DNA of 63,164 bases from Acephala macrosclerotiorum (taxonomy: Eukaryota > Ascomycota > Leotiomycetes > Helotiales > Mollisiaceae): NCBI GenBank assembly GCA_014904845.1, contig MU119501.1:1-63164 (forward strand), in the 5' to 3' direction. Every line of letters starts with the position of its first letter. Position 1 is the stretch's first letter. The position numbers and the translations under genes were made by a program. Shown here piece after piece: positions 47,986 through 63,025 of the stretch. The notes under the pieces are model-generated. The model was not told where the DNA came from. It did not search any database and saw only the letters and a program-made list of their open reading frames with translations.

Positions 47986-49180
47986 GGGGTGGAAATCCTC
48001 AGGCTACAATATAATGACTAAGAAACAGCTAACCAGAATAATCCTAATGCTGACTCCAATATCTTGGCAATGTGGCTCAGCAAAACTTAAAGGGTTTACA
48101 AAGCGGAAGCCGATTTCGAAGCCGACTGTATGCGGGGTATAAGGAGAGTGGTGTCTGACACGGGCGTGGATAAAGGGCGAGGACTGTGCTTTTAATGCAC
48201 GCTATGGGAATATCACAAAATGTGCAAGTCATTTTGGTTTTCATTATGATATTTTGAAGAGGGATTTGTGGCAAAGTAAGCTTATTTTTTCCTGGGGTTT
48301 TCTTGGCTTTGGGGCTTGAGGCGACATTTCTTTTCGTTTGTTTCTGAAGCTGCGAACGGTATTCTGCTCGCCGACAGCATATCAAGTGACGCGTCCGCAA
48401 GATTGTAAGTGCTGTGTGAGACAAAGGGGTGGTCTGCGCCTCCAAGTAAAAATTTGCATACGCGCTTAGTTGGCTGTGGTACATCCGTATTCGCAGACGC
48501 TTAAATTGCTCCCAGCCGCTTTGTTTAATTTTACCTCTTTCGACCATGCATGTAGTTGATGCACATACTTGGTCACGTATACCGCCGGGCTCCGAGTGAA
48601 TGCCGAGAACGATCGTATATCGTACCACTATTTATATCTTCTGTTGGTCGGGTTTCATTCCACGTGTCTCCATTGTATCTCATGTTGTACCGGAGTACAT
48701 ACCTATTGCTCGGCTCGACCCCTTATTAAAGCTTTTATATTGTTTGAAATCGTTTGTTTTACTTTTAACTAGAGTGCCAGTCGAGGGACGCAAATGTTTC
48801 TTATTATTTAAAATAATTACAAGCTTAAAACATTGGTTATTTATAAAATATGATATAAATTTTGATTACTCGGTTTTAATTATCTACTGCAACAGTTTCG
48901 TAAATGAATATGATTCGGTATTTATGTAATGACTGAGTAAGCGCAAGAGACTGTATCCAGTGGCCACTGGCAAAAAAGAAATAGATCAAAAAAAGAATAA
49001 AAACTATTTCCAGTGTCTTGCGGTTCCATCTCACGGCAGAAACCAAGACTTGAACAACTGGACTAGCTCGAGGAGAAAGCTCCATATTTCTCGCCAAATC
49101 ACCACCTAAAAGCCTCTTCCTTTGAACTTCCTGAAAATTTTAGTTAGCACAGGTATCCACAATTAGCGTCCTATTAACGC
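47986..49180. other. Intergenic, one unrecognised minus-strand frame
   Basis: The longest frame, 48077-48628 (-), has 183 codons from a non-ATG-supported head and no family resemblance or signal peptide; it has many Cys, Arg and Thr. AT content rises from about 48770 to 48930. I see no supported gene. Confidence 0.4.
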
Positions 49181-49588
49181 TCACTTAGTAGGAATCCCCG
49201 AAACATCACAGCCATTATTCTCATCAAAACCCTGACTACCAAACGCCTCATTCAGCGCACCGAGCAAGGCTTCAGCCTGCACGGTCGGGCTCTGCTTATT
49301 GAGCGTGACGGTGCCTTCCAGGGTCGCGGCAGAGCTATCGGTATTGCAGGCCAGGCTTTCCGGGATCTGGATCCCAGCACTATTGGCACTGGTGATGAGG
49401 TCACTGTTCCATTGGCCGCAGATGCTGCTGGATGAGATGGCGGGAACGCTGGTCACGGAGATGTCGAAGCGGTTGCCGTTGTCTTCGGCGGTTACTGAGC
49501 AGGATGAGAGGAAGGCGGTGGCTTGTGCTAGTTGTAGTAATGATGGAGCGATGAATGCGAGAGTGAGTGGGGATATTGTGAACTTCAT
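49181..49588 (-). CDS. Small secreted cysteine-containing protein
   Basis: A single-exon 135-residue protein. Start MKFTISPLTLAFIAPSLLQ is followed by AQA, a typical cleavable signal peptide (cut expected near residue 22-24). The mature part is Ser/Thr-rich with four cysteines (30, 57, 81, 127), enough for two disulphides, one Trp (60) and an acidic C-terminus. The minus strand has TATAAAAG at 49711-49718, about 125 bp upstream, so it looks expressible. Size, secretion and location beside an AT-rich tract near a telomere are typical of effector candidates, but no family is recognised and a cell-surface role is equally possible. No damage is seen, unlike most genes around it. Confidence 0.85.
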   Translation of the reverse strand: MKFTISPLTLAFIAPSLLQLAQATAFLSSCSVTAEDNGNRFDISVTSVPAISSSSICGQWNSDLITSANSAGIQIPESLACNTDSSAATLEGTVTLNKQSPTVQAEALLGALNEAFGSQGFDENNGCDVSGIPTK

Positions 49589-49710
49589 TTTGAGGGTTGA
49601 AAAATTAGGAATTTTTCGACTTGAAAAGTAGATGGAATTAATGATTAAAGTGATCGAAGGCTTGTGTATTTTTGACTGATGAACAGGAAATACTTCAGAA
49701 GGAGATGGAA

Positions 49711-49718
49711 CTTTTATA
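49711..49718 (-). promoter_or_regulatory. TATA box of the secreted-protein gene
   Basis: TATAAAAG on the minus strand, about 125 bp upstream of ATG 49588. Confidence 0.55.
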
Positions 49719-49924
49719 TTTGGATATTGTTTTCATCTCTGCCTGATTCTGACAACGAAACTTCTGACTGTATTTGCATTTCTCATTTTGTCTTACTTAG
49801 ACTTATTATTTGTAGCGGCCGCCAACGCTTACAACTCTAGTAAGACTGAAGTATTACTCTATGAATATAGCCTTTCTCTAATAGTGAGATCTTACTAGAA
49901 ATTGTCAGTATAGAGATTTGGAAT

Positions 49925-50898
49925 CATTTAAAAAATGATTTTACGATTAAAATAATCGATATATTAATTAATTAATTAGTCAATTGATTAGTCATCAGTT
50001 ATTATTCGATTAATTAAGAGATTTAAAACTTATTAATCAATTCTTTGAACTATTTTAAATTGATTAATTAATTAATCAATTTAAATAATTTATATTTACG
50101 ATTTTAAAATAAATTTTATAATTAAAATTTTTAATTTTTAATTTTTAATAAAACGAACAAATTAAAAAAATTTAATAAAAAGTTTTTAATTAAATAAAAA
50201 TCTCGTAATATATAAAATTATTGTTATTTAATTTTTTTTTAAAATAGAATTTATTATTATTACTATTTATTAATATTATTAAAATAGATTTTTTTTAAAA
50301 ATTCAACGATTGAAAAATTCGAAAAAATTAATTTTATAATATTTATTAAGATTTTTACGTTTATTATTATTATTATTTTAATATATTTAATTTTATTAAA
50401 CGTACAAAATTTATATTACTTTTAAATATTTAATAATATTTATATTTTCGATTAAAATCGATTTATAATTATAATTATAATTTTATTAAATTTTTTTTAT
50501 TATTATTAACGAATTTTTATTCGATAATAAATTTATAATAATATTATACAAATACAATTAAAATAATATAAAATTATAAAATATTAATAAATATTAATAT
50601 TTATATTTAAATATTATATTAATAAAAATTTATTAATTTAAATTTAAATTTTAAAATATTAAATTTCGACGTTTTATTAAAATTTATTATTAATCGATTT
50701 TTAAAGCGAATTAATTATTTAATTAATTAAATTTAATAATATTTTTTTTAAAATTTTTTAAAAAATATTCTCGTTTAAATTTTATAAAAAAAAAATTTCA
50801 AATTAAAAGAAATTCAATTTAAAATTTATTTAAAAATACGTTTATAAAAAGTCGAAAAAATTTAAAAAATATTTTAAAAAAAATAATATTTAAATTAC

Positions 50899-50931
<33 letters not shown>

Positions 50932-53900
50932 AATTCAATATATATTATTTACGTTTAAAATTAAAATATATAAATATAAAAAAATTTAAAAAAATTGTTT
51001 TTATATATTATCACACACAAAATTATTAAATTAAAAAAAAATTATAATATTATTAATTTTTTATTAAAATAAATTCTTTTAAAATTAAATTTTTAATTTA
51101 ATTATTTAAATATAAATTTTTATATTGAAATATTTTAATATAAATTTTATATTTAAATATTGTATTTAAATATTTTAATAAAAAAATAATAATTTAATAT
51201 TTATATATTAATATTTTTTATAAATTCGTATTTTTTTTTTTAAAAATTGAATTTTAATATTATTTTAAAATTAATATATATTAATTATATTATTAAATAT
51301 TTATTATTATTTATAAAATTTTAAATTTAATTTTTTTTTATATTATTATTATTTTTTATTAATATTTATAAAAATATATAAATTCGATTATATTTTTTTT
51401 CGAAATAATATATTAATATAAAATTAATAAATTTTTAAAATAAATATAATATTTCGATTTAAAATTTTTTTTATTTAATTTAATAATAATTACATTTTAA
51501 ATTATACGCTTTAATTTTTTTTTTAATTCGATATATAATAAATTTAATATAATATTATTATAAAATATTACGAAATTAAATTAAATATTACGTTTTATAT
51601 TTTTAAATAATTATTTTTAATATTTTTTATATTAAAATATTTTCAAATAATAAAAAATAAAATTTTATTATTATTTATAATATTATAAAAAAATATTTAT
51701 TAAATTTCATTAAATTATATTTATATAAATTTTAATTATTATTATTTATAATAAAGAAATTTATATTTGCGTATTATAAATAATTAAATATTTATATTAA
51801 ATTATTTATATATTCGATTTTTAAAAATTTTTAATAAAAAAAAAATTTAAAATCGTTATTATATATAATATACATTTTATATAAATTTAAATTATAATAT
51901 TAAATATTAAAAAACGATATAATTTTAAAAAACTTTAAAAAAAATATTATTTTTTATATTAATATTTTATTTTATTAAAAATTTCAACGATAAATATAAA
52001 AATTATTAATGATATTATTATTTTCAAATTATTATAATTCGTTATTTTAATTAAAAAAATTAAATAAAATTTAATTATCGTTTTTTAATTGGATTTTTTT
52101 TAATTATAAATATTTTAATTTAAAATTTTAATTAAATATTAATAATCTTTTTTTATTATAATAATTTTTATTTTAAATATTGAATTTTAATTGTATTTTT
52201 AATAAAATATAATATAAATTTTTTTATTTTTTAAATTATAAAAATATTATTATAATAATATTAATATATTAATAAAATAAAATCGTTAAATAATATTTTA
52301 AAATTCGATTTTAAAATATTAAACTTTTTAATATTATTATTAATTTAAATAATATAAATATTTTTATAATAAATTTTATATAAAAATAAATTAACGAAAA
52401 ATCGTAATAAAAAACAAATTATATACTATAAAAAATTAAAAAAAAAAAACTTTTTTATTATAAATTTTATAATTTAAATTCGTATTATTTAATTTTTTAC
52501 ATTTTAATAATTTTAAAAAATATTTTATTTAAAATATTATATTTTAATTATTAATATAAAATAATATATTTAATTATATATTAATTTATATATATATATA
52601 TTTTGATTAAATTAAAATATAATATTAAAAACTTTTTATTAATAATTTTTTTTTATTTGATTTAAAAAATAAAATAAATATTAATATTATATTTTTTATA
52701 TTTATAAATCGATTTATATTTACAAAAAATAATTTTTATTATTGTAAAAAACGTTTAATATAAATTAAAAATAAACGATTTAAAATAAAAATTTAAATAA
52801 ATATTCGAAATTGAAATTATAAAATAAAAATAAAAAAAAATTTAAAAAAAAAAATATAATTAAAATTAATAATAAATAAATTTTAAAATGAAATATTAAA
52901 TTTTTTTAAAAAATTATATTATAATAAAATATTTTTCGACGTATTTATTAAAATTAAATAATTATACGTATATAAATTTAAATATAATAAAAATTTAATA
53001 TTAATTATTTAAAATACAAAAAATTAATAATATTTTATTAATTAATATAAATTGAAAATATTTTTATATTATAATAAAAATAATTATTAATATTAATAAA
53101 ATAAATAAAAAATTTTTAAATCAAAATAAAATAATTATTATAAAATCGATTTTTATTTAATTTTAATATAAATAATTTTACATTTATTAAAATTTTTATT
53201 AATATTATTAATAATATAAATATTTTTATCGTAATAAATAATAAAATCATTTTATTAATAAATAATTACAAATGATTAATTTATATATAATATTCGATTT
53301 TCGATTTAATAAAAAATTATTTAAAAAATATAATTAATTTATTTATAATATTATTATTTTATAAATATTTAATAAAATAATTTAATATTATTAAATAATA
53401 AAAAAAATTGTTATTATTATTCGAATATTATTATTATTTATAACGAATTTTAATATTTAATATTAATAATTTAAATTTTTTTATTCGAGTATTTTAATAT
53501 CAATTATAATAAATTAATTTTTTTTTTTAGAAATTTTTAATTTTTTTATATATTATTTATATAATAATTTTTATTTTACAATTTATTTTACGTATTGCGA
53601 TTATATATTATTATATTTCGAACGATATTTAAATTTTTATTTTTTTAATTATATTAAATATTTTTTTAATTTTAAAAAATATAAATTTTTATATTTTTAA
53701 TATATACGATTATAAATCGTTTTTTATAATAATATTAATCAAAATTTAAATAAAATAAAATAAAATATTTTAATTTAATAAAATTAAAAAAATTCAATTT
53801 TAATCTTTTTAAAAAATTTAAAATTAAATTTAAATTTTTAATAAAATTTAATATTAAAATAAAAAAAATTAAAAAAAATTAAAAAAAAAAATTATTATTA

Positions 53901-56856
53901 TTATTAATTCGATTATTAAATATATATAAATTTTTTAATTTATTTTTTATTATTAAAACTTTTAAAAAATTATTAAAAATTATTAATATAATTAAAAAAT
54001 ATTTAAAAAAATTTATAAATATAAAAAAAAAATTTAAATTAATTTAATAAAATATTATTTTATAAATATTTATTTTAGTTTTTAAATTGATAATTATTAA
54101 ATATTATAATTTAAATTAATATAAAAACAAAATTTTATATTTAATTAAATATTAATTTATATAAATTATTTTAATTAAATAAATATATTAAATATTATAA
54201 TATTATTTATTTTATTTTTTTAATTTATATTATAATTTATTATTTAATTCGTATTTTTACTATATAAATTATATAATAAATAAATTTTTTTTTTAAAATC
54301 GTTTAATTAAATTATTTTATATTTTAAATAATTATAATATAAAATTATTATTAAATATTTTTATTTTACGTTTTTTTATTTTATATAAAATTAAAAATAA
54401 TTTATTATAAAAAAAATATAATATATTTATAAATTATTTAATATATTTTTAATAAAAAATATTATTATAATTATTAATTAAAATTCGAAATATAATAATA
54501 TTAAATTATATAAATTTTTTATTTTTATTATATTTATAAATTTTTTGATTATAATAATAATTTTAAATAATTTTTATTTTAATAATTTTTTTATTAATAA
54601 ATAGTTTTTTTTATTTTTAATAATTTGTAATCGAATTAAAATCTCGTATTAATTTTCGAATTTATTATTTATATTCGTATATTTAATATTAAAACGATAT
54701 TAAATTATTGATTATAATTAATAATTATAAATTAAAAAATTATAAAAACGTTTATAAAAATTTTTAAAAATAACGTATTTTTATTTATTAAAATATTATT
54801 TTTTAAATAATTATTTTATTATTATTTTTTTAATTTTTATTTAATTAAATATTTATAATATTAATATTATTAATAAATTTAAAATAACGTTAAATTATAT
54901 TATTTTACGAATTATAATTTTAAAAATAAAATAATATTTTTCAAATTATAATTCGATTAATAATTTTTTATTTAAATATATATAAAATTATTTTAAATTA
55001 ATTATATACGAATTTTTATTTAAAAATAATTATAATAATTATAATTTAAAATTAAAATTTAATGAAATATAAAATATTTTATAATAAATAATTATTTTAA
55101 ATTAAAAAATTATTATAATTTTTAAATAAAAAATAAAAAAATATTAAAATAAATATTTATTAATATATAATAAATAATATTATATTTTATTCGCGATTTA
55201 TTATTTTTAATTATTATTTTTAAAAAATTTTAATTTTATTATTATTAATTTTTTTTTTAATTATATTATTATTTATATATAATTTTTTTTTTTTCGAAAA
55301 TCGATTTAAATTCGTTTTTAAATTTTTTTATTATAATTCTTTTTTAAATATATATATTATATTTATATAATTTTAATATAATTTTTTAATTTTATAAATT
55401 TTTATTATATTTATATAATTATTATTTTTAGTTTTTAAATAATTTCTATATTTATAAATTAAATACAAATTTTGTAATTTATTATATTTAAAAATATTTA
55501 ATTTTAATATTTTTATTATAATAAATATAATAATTTTTATAATTTAATAAAATTTTATTTCGAATTAAATTATTTTAATATTTTTTAAATTATATATTTT
55601 CGATTTTTATTTTTTATTAAATTATATTAATTAATTTATTTTAAGTTTATTTTATATATATATATATTTATTTTTAATTTTTAATATTTATAAATTAATT
55701 TAAATAATATATTTAAAAAAAGGAATTATAATTAATAATAAATTTAATTTTAATTAATAAATCGAAATTCGAATTTACGAATTTTAAAATAATAAAATTT
55801 AATTTTTCTATTTAAAATTTATTTTAAAAAATATTAAATTTTTTTTTATTATTATATTATTATAAAATTTTTTTTATTTATTTAATAATTTTAAATTCGA
55901 TTAATAAAAAAATAAAATGAAATAATAAAAAAATTTATATTTATTAATATTTCTTTTTTAAATTTATTTAAATCGATTAAAAAATATTTCGAAAATTAAA
56001 TAAAAATAATAAAATTTTTATAAATAATTTTTTTTAGTATTATTTAAAAAAATATAAAAATATTAAATTAAAATAATAAAATTTTCAAAATAATAAAATA
56101 TTATTATTAATAATTTTTTTTATATTAATATTTTTAATAATATTAAATTAAAATATTTATATAATTTAATTAATTAATAAAATTATTATTATAATAAAAT
56201 TATATAATTATCGTTTATTATTATAATATTTTTTTTATTTATATTAATTGAAAAATTAAAATTTTTTAAAAATTTTATTTTTTATATATATCGATTTATT
56301 AAAACTCGTTTATTAATTTAAAATATTAAATATTTTTTAAATATATTAAAAAATTAAAATTTTATAAACGATTAAAATTTTAATTTAATTATATATTTAA
56401 ATATTATAAATTTTAAATATAAAATAAATAAAAATATATATATAATTATTATAAAATTTAATATTAATAAATTAATTTACGAATTTAAATATTAATTTAT
56501 ATATTAATTTTATATTTAATTTTTAAAAAAAAATTATATAAAATATATAATTTACAATAAATATTTAAAAAAACGAATTTATAAATTTTTTTATTTAAAT
56601 ATAAAATAATAATAAAATATTATATTTTGAAATATATATTAATTTTTTTAAAATAAATAATATTATTTTTTATTAATATAAAATTTAAAAAAAAAATTTA
56701 ATAATTAAATTATTAAAATTTATTTAATAATAAATATTTATATATTTATTAATAAAAATAAATAATATTTTAAATTAAATTAAATTTTTAATATTTTAAA
56801 ATAAAAAAAATAAAATTTTTTTTTAATAATTATTTATTAAACGTATATAAGATTTT
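49925..56856. other. AT-rich RIP-type block
   Basis: Nearly 7 kb of A/T sequence with no supported frame. C and G that remain are mostly in CpG and, unlike 11-23 kb, both strands look equally depleted. 50899-50926 is a run of about 28 A. It presumably contains several repeats mutated beyond recognition. Confidence 0.75.
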
Positions 56857-57016
56857 CTTTGGTTTTTAATATATGTATTGATTTATAATTAATTAAAATT
56901 ATTTAAAAAACGAAACTCGAAATACAAAAATTTTATTTCGAAAATAAAAATAAAATATTTTTAATTATATGCGATTTCGAATTGTATATAAATATTATAT
57001 AATATTTGTTTTAATA
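56857..57016. repeat. Left LTR of the 6.2-kb element
   Basis: Begins near TTTGGTTTTTAATATATG and ends ATATTTGTTTTAATA. Shares ATTTTATTTCGAAAATAAAA and the final 35 bp with the right copy. Confidence 0.65.
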
Positions 57017-60000
57017 TTAATAATTTTTTTTATAATAAAAATATTATTATTTTTAATAATTTAAACGAATAATATTATTTTTCTTTTTTTATTATATATT
57101 ATAAATATATAAAATTCGTTGATTTTAATACAAATAAAAATTTAAAAAAAATAAAAATTATATAATCGAATATTAAAAACAACGTTAATTTACTAATATT
57201 ATTTTTAAAATTTGTTGAAATTTATAAGTTTCAAATTTAAAAAAAAAAAATTTATTTTTAATTTAAAATTTCAAATAATAATAATATTAAAACAAATATT
57301 TTTTTAATTATTTTTTTTATTTATTTTTTATTATTATTTATTTTTTTTTAATTTATTTTTTTTATTCGTATTTTAAAATAATTAATATTTAAAAACTTTT
57401 TTAAAATTTTATTAAATTATTTTAATTATTAATTTATTTAATTTTTTACAATTTTTTTCGTTTATATAATTATCGTAAAATCATAATATTGATTATTAAA
57501 TACTTTTTTTAATCGTTTTAAACTTAATTAAATACTCGTAAAATAAATACAAATCAATATATATAATTATTGAAATATTAAAAAAAACTAATTATTTTGC
57601 GATTATATTTATAATAAATTTAATTATTATTATTATATCGATTTTTTTTATTATTTTTATTATTTTTATTTGTAAAAATAATTTTATATTCAATTTAAAA
57701 ATTGAAATTTTTATTGTTTACAAACGATTTATCGATAAAAATAAAAAATTTTATTATTAACAAATTTAAAATAATATATTTAAATTCTCGATTTAAATTT
57801 TTAATTTATTATTCGAGTTTTTTATTTAATATAATAATTTCAATTTCGATCGAATTTTAATATTAAATAGTAATAAATAAATCGAAAATTGTTTTGAATT
57901 AATAAATTGTAATAATATAAATACTTTGAATACGTTATTTTTTATATTTAATTTATAAATTTAATAATTTGAGATTTATTAATTTGAGTTTTTATTTTAA
58001 TTTTTTTATTATAATTAGATTTTTTTTTATATTAAATTAATATATATTTATTAAAAATCAATAAAATTTCTAATATAAAAATTACTTTGAATTTTATTAT
58101 AAATTTAGTTTTTTTGAATTAATGTTTCTCGAAATTAAATTTTTTTTTTATTAATATAAACGTATCGTTTATTTATATTTTAATAATATTAAATATTTTT
58201 TTTTTAATTATAATTAAAAAATAAAAATCGTATATAAATATAATTATTAATTGTTTTTTTTATAGTATTTATAATACGTAATTTATTAATATATTTTTAT
58301 TTTTATTATTTTATATAGTAATTTTAAAATTATTATAATAATATTTAATAAATACACGAATATTAATTATTAAAAATTAATTATTAATTATATATATATT
58401 TATATAATATTACGAAATTATATTTTAATTATTTTATTTAAAAATTGAATTAAAAAAAGTATTAATACAATAATAATTTATTAATTAATTCTTTGAATAA
58501 TTAAATATTGTATTAAAAAAAAAAAATTTTTTATCGTTATATTTTTAAATTATTAATTTTGATTTTTCGTATAAATTGTTAATAGTTTTATTTTTAATTT
58601 TATTAATTAATTTTAAATTGAAAATATAAATTTTAATATACTTTGTAAAATCGAATTTAACGAATTAAAAAACTTTTTTTATAATCAAATTATTGATTTT
58701 TTTTTATTGAGATTTTTTGAATAATATTTCAAATATAATAATTACATTTTTTTTCGTAATTATAATAAAAGTTTTTTATCGATTTTTCTTTTATTTATTA
58801 TAAATATTATCAATATTTTATTTTTATTTTTAATAATAATAATAAACGTATTATTAAAATTTTTATTATTATTTTCATTGAATTAATAACGTTTATTTCG
58901 TTGTAATTTTTTATTGAATATTTTTTTATTATTATATAATTTTTTTAATCGTTTTCGATTATATTATTTTATTAATAATTTATTGTTTAAATTTTTTTGA
59001 TTTAATTCGTCGAACGAAAAAAATATAAAAAATAATTCTTTGTTAATAGTTTTTTTATAAAGTATTTTTTTTATATAGTACGATTTAATTACTATCGAAC
59101 GAAATTTAATCGATTTATAAAATATATTGATCGTATATATTTTTTCGTTCGTTATTAATAATTTATATAAATTTTTTTAATTTTTTTTTTTTTATTAAAT
59201 GTATATATTCGAAAAAATTAATAAATTTAAAATAAATCTCGTATTTAAATTATTTCTTATTATAAGCGCGTTCGTAATTTAACGTTCAACGTATAAACGT
59301 TGTATTTTTTTAATAATTGTACGAATTATTTTAATTTTTTTAATTATTAATAAAAATAACGTATTTTTATCGATTATTTTAAAATATATTCTAAAGATTA
59401 ATAACGTAAATACAATTTTATTTAAATTTATTAAATCGTTTATTATTTTAATTATTATTTATAAAATCAATTTTTTATTGATTTATTTATTAATAATTTT
59501 ATAAACTCGTTATAATAAAATATAATATTTTTTTATTTTTTTTATATTATTATAAATTTCGATAAATATTTTTTAATTTCAATTATTATTGTTTTTATAT
59601 ATTATTAAAATTCTATAAACGAGAAATTTCTTTTAATATTATAAATGAAATAATTTAATAGTTTTTAATATATATCGATTTAATATATTCAAAAAATGTT
59701 TTATATCGTTTTTATAAATATATTTTTTAAAAATTTAATTACTTGAAATATCGTTATTAAATTTATTATTTATAATATCGATTTTTTATTTAAATATAAA
59801 ATATTAATAATAATAAAATAATTAAACTTATAATTATTTTATAAAATAAATTTGAATTTTTTAAATAATTTATTATATATTTAATATTTATATTATAATT
59901 TACTCGTTAAAAATTTTTTAATAAACGTTTTATTAATAAATAATCGAATCGTTAATATAATTATCGTAATTTGATTTTAATAAAATAATTTCAAATTAAA

Positions 60001-62865
60001 TTTTTTTTTATTAATATAATAATATTTATAAATAGTTTTATTTTCGTACAATTAAAATATTTTTAAAATTATCGAATTTAATTTTTATTTTATTTATATT
60101 TTGAATATATAATAAAAATAGTATATTTATAAAAACGATATAAAATACAATAATATTCAAAAGTATATTAATTTGAATTATTTTTTATAATAATATAATT
60201 TTTTTATTAAATCGAATTTTATAAACGTTAATTATTAATATATTTAATTAAATTTTATTATCGATTTTTTATAGTACTCGAAATTATAATTAATTAATAA
60301 TTAATATTTTTATAATATTGTTATTTAATATAATTTTTTAAAAAACTTTAAACGAGTATCGATTTTTAAATGTAAATATTAAATTTTTATCGAATTATAA
60401 TAATAATAAATTAAATATATTTTTTTTATAACGATATAACGTATAAATTAATTATTTAAAATAATTATTATTTGAATATTATTAATTTTTTTAAACTCGA
60501 TAAAATATATTTTATTTGCGTTTTTTATTTTTATATTTATTAACAATTGATCGATTTTTTCGATTTTATTGTTTTTTAAAAAACTTTTTATATTCTCGTA
60601 TTTAATAAAAAAACTTTAATAATAAATCATTATAATATCGCGATTAATAATATATTAAACGTATTATCGAAATTTAAAATATATTTATTACTGTTTTATT
60701 ATTATATATTTTATTAATTAATAATTTAATTTTTTATAAATATAGTATTTTTTTAAATAAAATTTTCTTTAGTAATTATAATTCGTATAATAATTATTAT
60801 TATTTCAAAACAATTTTTTGTTTTTTTTGTCGAATCGAAAAAATCGAAAAATCGAAATTAATTTATATTTATACTTTTTATCGCGTTTTTCATATGTTCG
60901 ATTAATTTAATTTTAATCGATTTTATTATAATTTTTTTAATTTTCTTGAAAATTGTAATTAAAATTACTATTGTATTATTGCGTTTTTTGTAAACGTATT
61001 ATAATATCGATCGCGAATCGTAATTTAATATAAACGCTTTTAAACGTATTTACGAATTTATAAAGCGTAAAATTATATTTTTCAATATCTCGATAAACGT
61101 TAATAATTTGATTTCGAAGATTATACTTTGTATAATATTCATTGAATAAATTACGTTGAATTTATTAAAATCAATCGAAAAATAATTAAAAATATTTTAA
61201 TTTAATTTTCGATTAATTAATTACAATAATTCGTAATAATATAATTTCTTTTTATTATTTTATCGTAATAAAATAAATTTATACATTTTATAAATATAAT
61301 AAAAAATATTTTATTATATTAATTTTTTAATAATTCAATTTTAAAATAATAATTGTAAAAGATTTATAATTTAATATTGAAAATATTAAACAATTTTTTG
61401 TCGTATTTTTTATTATTATTAATATATATTTTTATTAAATCTATAAACAATTTAATCGACGTATTTTATAGTAATTAAAAATTATTATATTGAAAATTAT
61501 CGTTCGATTAAATGTTTTAATTAAAGTTTGTATTTTTTTGATTTTATAAATTGTTTTATTAATATATTAATTAATAAAATTATCGATTTAAAAATTGAAT
61601 ATTTAAAAATTAAATACTTTGAAATTAAACGTTTAAAAATTGAAAGTTTTATATTAATAAAAATAAATTACTTTGAGAAGTAATATTCGTTTTACGAATA
61701 AATTTAATTCGAATATTGTTTAAATAATATTAAATATAAATATTTTTTTTTTATTTAAATATTTTTTTTTTTAATTTATTTATAGTATTTTTTTCATTGA
61801 TAATTTCTTTTAATTCTTTAGTAATAAATTGTTTATTTTTAATAATATAAATTTTATAAACTTATAAAAAGTTTTTAAATTTTTAAACGAATTTTTTATT
61901 TATTAATATTAATATTTTTTTAATAAACTTTTAAAAATATTTTTAAAATATTTTTAAAAAAATTTAATAGTATATTTTTTTCTTTTATAAAATTCTATTA
62001 TATATAGAATATATTCGTTGATTTGTTTTTTTTTAATATCGTTTTTCGTAAAATCAAATTTTTTTTTTTATTTTTTTTTATTATATTTATATTTTAATTT
62101 TTTCAATTTTTCGATTATTTTAATTATTATTTATATTTCGTTCAAATAAACGAAAAAATAAAATTTTTAAAATTATTAAAATATTTTCGTAGTTTTTGAT
62201 TAAATAATAAATATATAAATATATTTTATTAATAATTTTATTTAATTGATATATAAATATTTTAAACGTTTTATAAAATTTTTATAAAATTTTTACAAAT
62301 AATTAATTTTGTAAACAATTTGAAATAAATAATAAAACGAATAAAAAAATAAATAAATATAAACGTTTTATGTAATCGTGAAATAATACAATTGTATAAT
62401 CGATTAATTAATTTGAAATTGTAAAAAATAAAAAAATTCGATTGAAATAAAAAAATAAATAAATATTATTTTAAATGAAATTTGAAATCGAATAATATTT
62501 TTCGTCGAATACAAACGATTATTATTTTTTTCGAATTTGTAAACGATTTTATTTTGTGTAATAAATATAAATTTGAATTAATTATTTAAAAATACGAATT
62601 TTTTTATAATTGATTTTTTTAAGTTTTTGAAAATTGAAAAAACGTTAAAATTTTATTTCAACGAAAAAAATAATAAATTTCTTTTATAATTTAATAATAT
62701 TTAAAAACGTAATATTAATTTCTTTTAATATTATTTTATATTGAAATTTATATTTCGTAATTTAATTTTTTTTTAAATAGATTTTTATTAATTTGTAATT
62801 AAATACAATTATTGATTAATATTAATAATTATTAATAATAATCGATCAAATACACGTAAAAAATT

Positions 62866-63025
62866 TTGGGATTTTTAATATACGTATTAATTTATAATTA
62901 ATTAAAACTATTTAAAAATCGAAATGCGAAATATAAAAATTTTATTTCGAAAATAAAAATAAAATACTATTAATTATATACGATTTTAAATCGCATATAA
63001 ATATTATATAATATTTGTTTTAATA
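62866..63025. repeat. Right LTR of the 6.2-kb element
   Basis: Begins near TTTGGGATTTTTAATATACG; differences from the left copy are mainly transitions (ATATATG/ATATACG, GATTTAT/AATTTAT). Confidence 0.65.

Larger units (their letters stand above)
56857..63025. mobile_element. Second mutated LTR retrotransposon, ~6.2 kb
   Basis: Direct repeats at about 56857-57016 and 62866-63025 (about 160 bp) align over their whole length and enclose 5.85 kb of AT-rich sequence. Size fits a complete fungal LTR element. No gag/pol motif survives. Left boundary is uncertain by a few bases and no target duplication can be assigned in the A/T-only flanks. Confidence 0.65.

Noticed and set aside
48077..48628. 183-codon minus-strand gene
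   Set aside because: No signal peptide, domain, intron pattern or family resemblance; left as unrecognised frame only.
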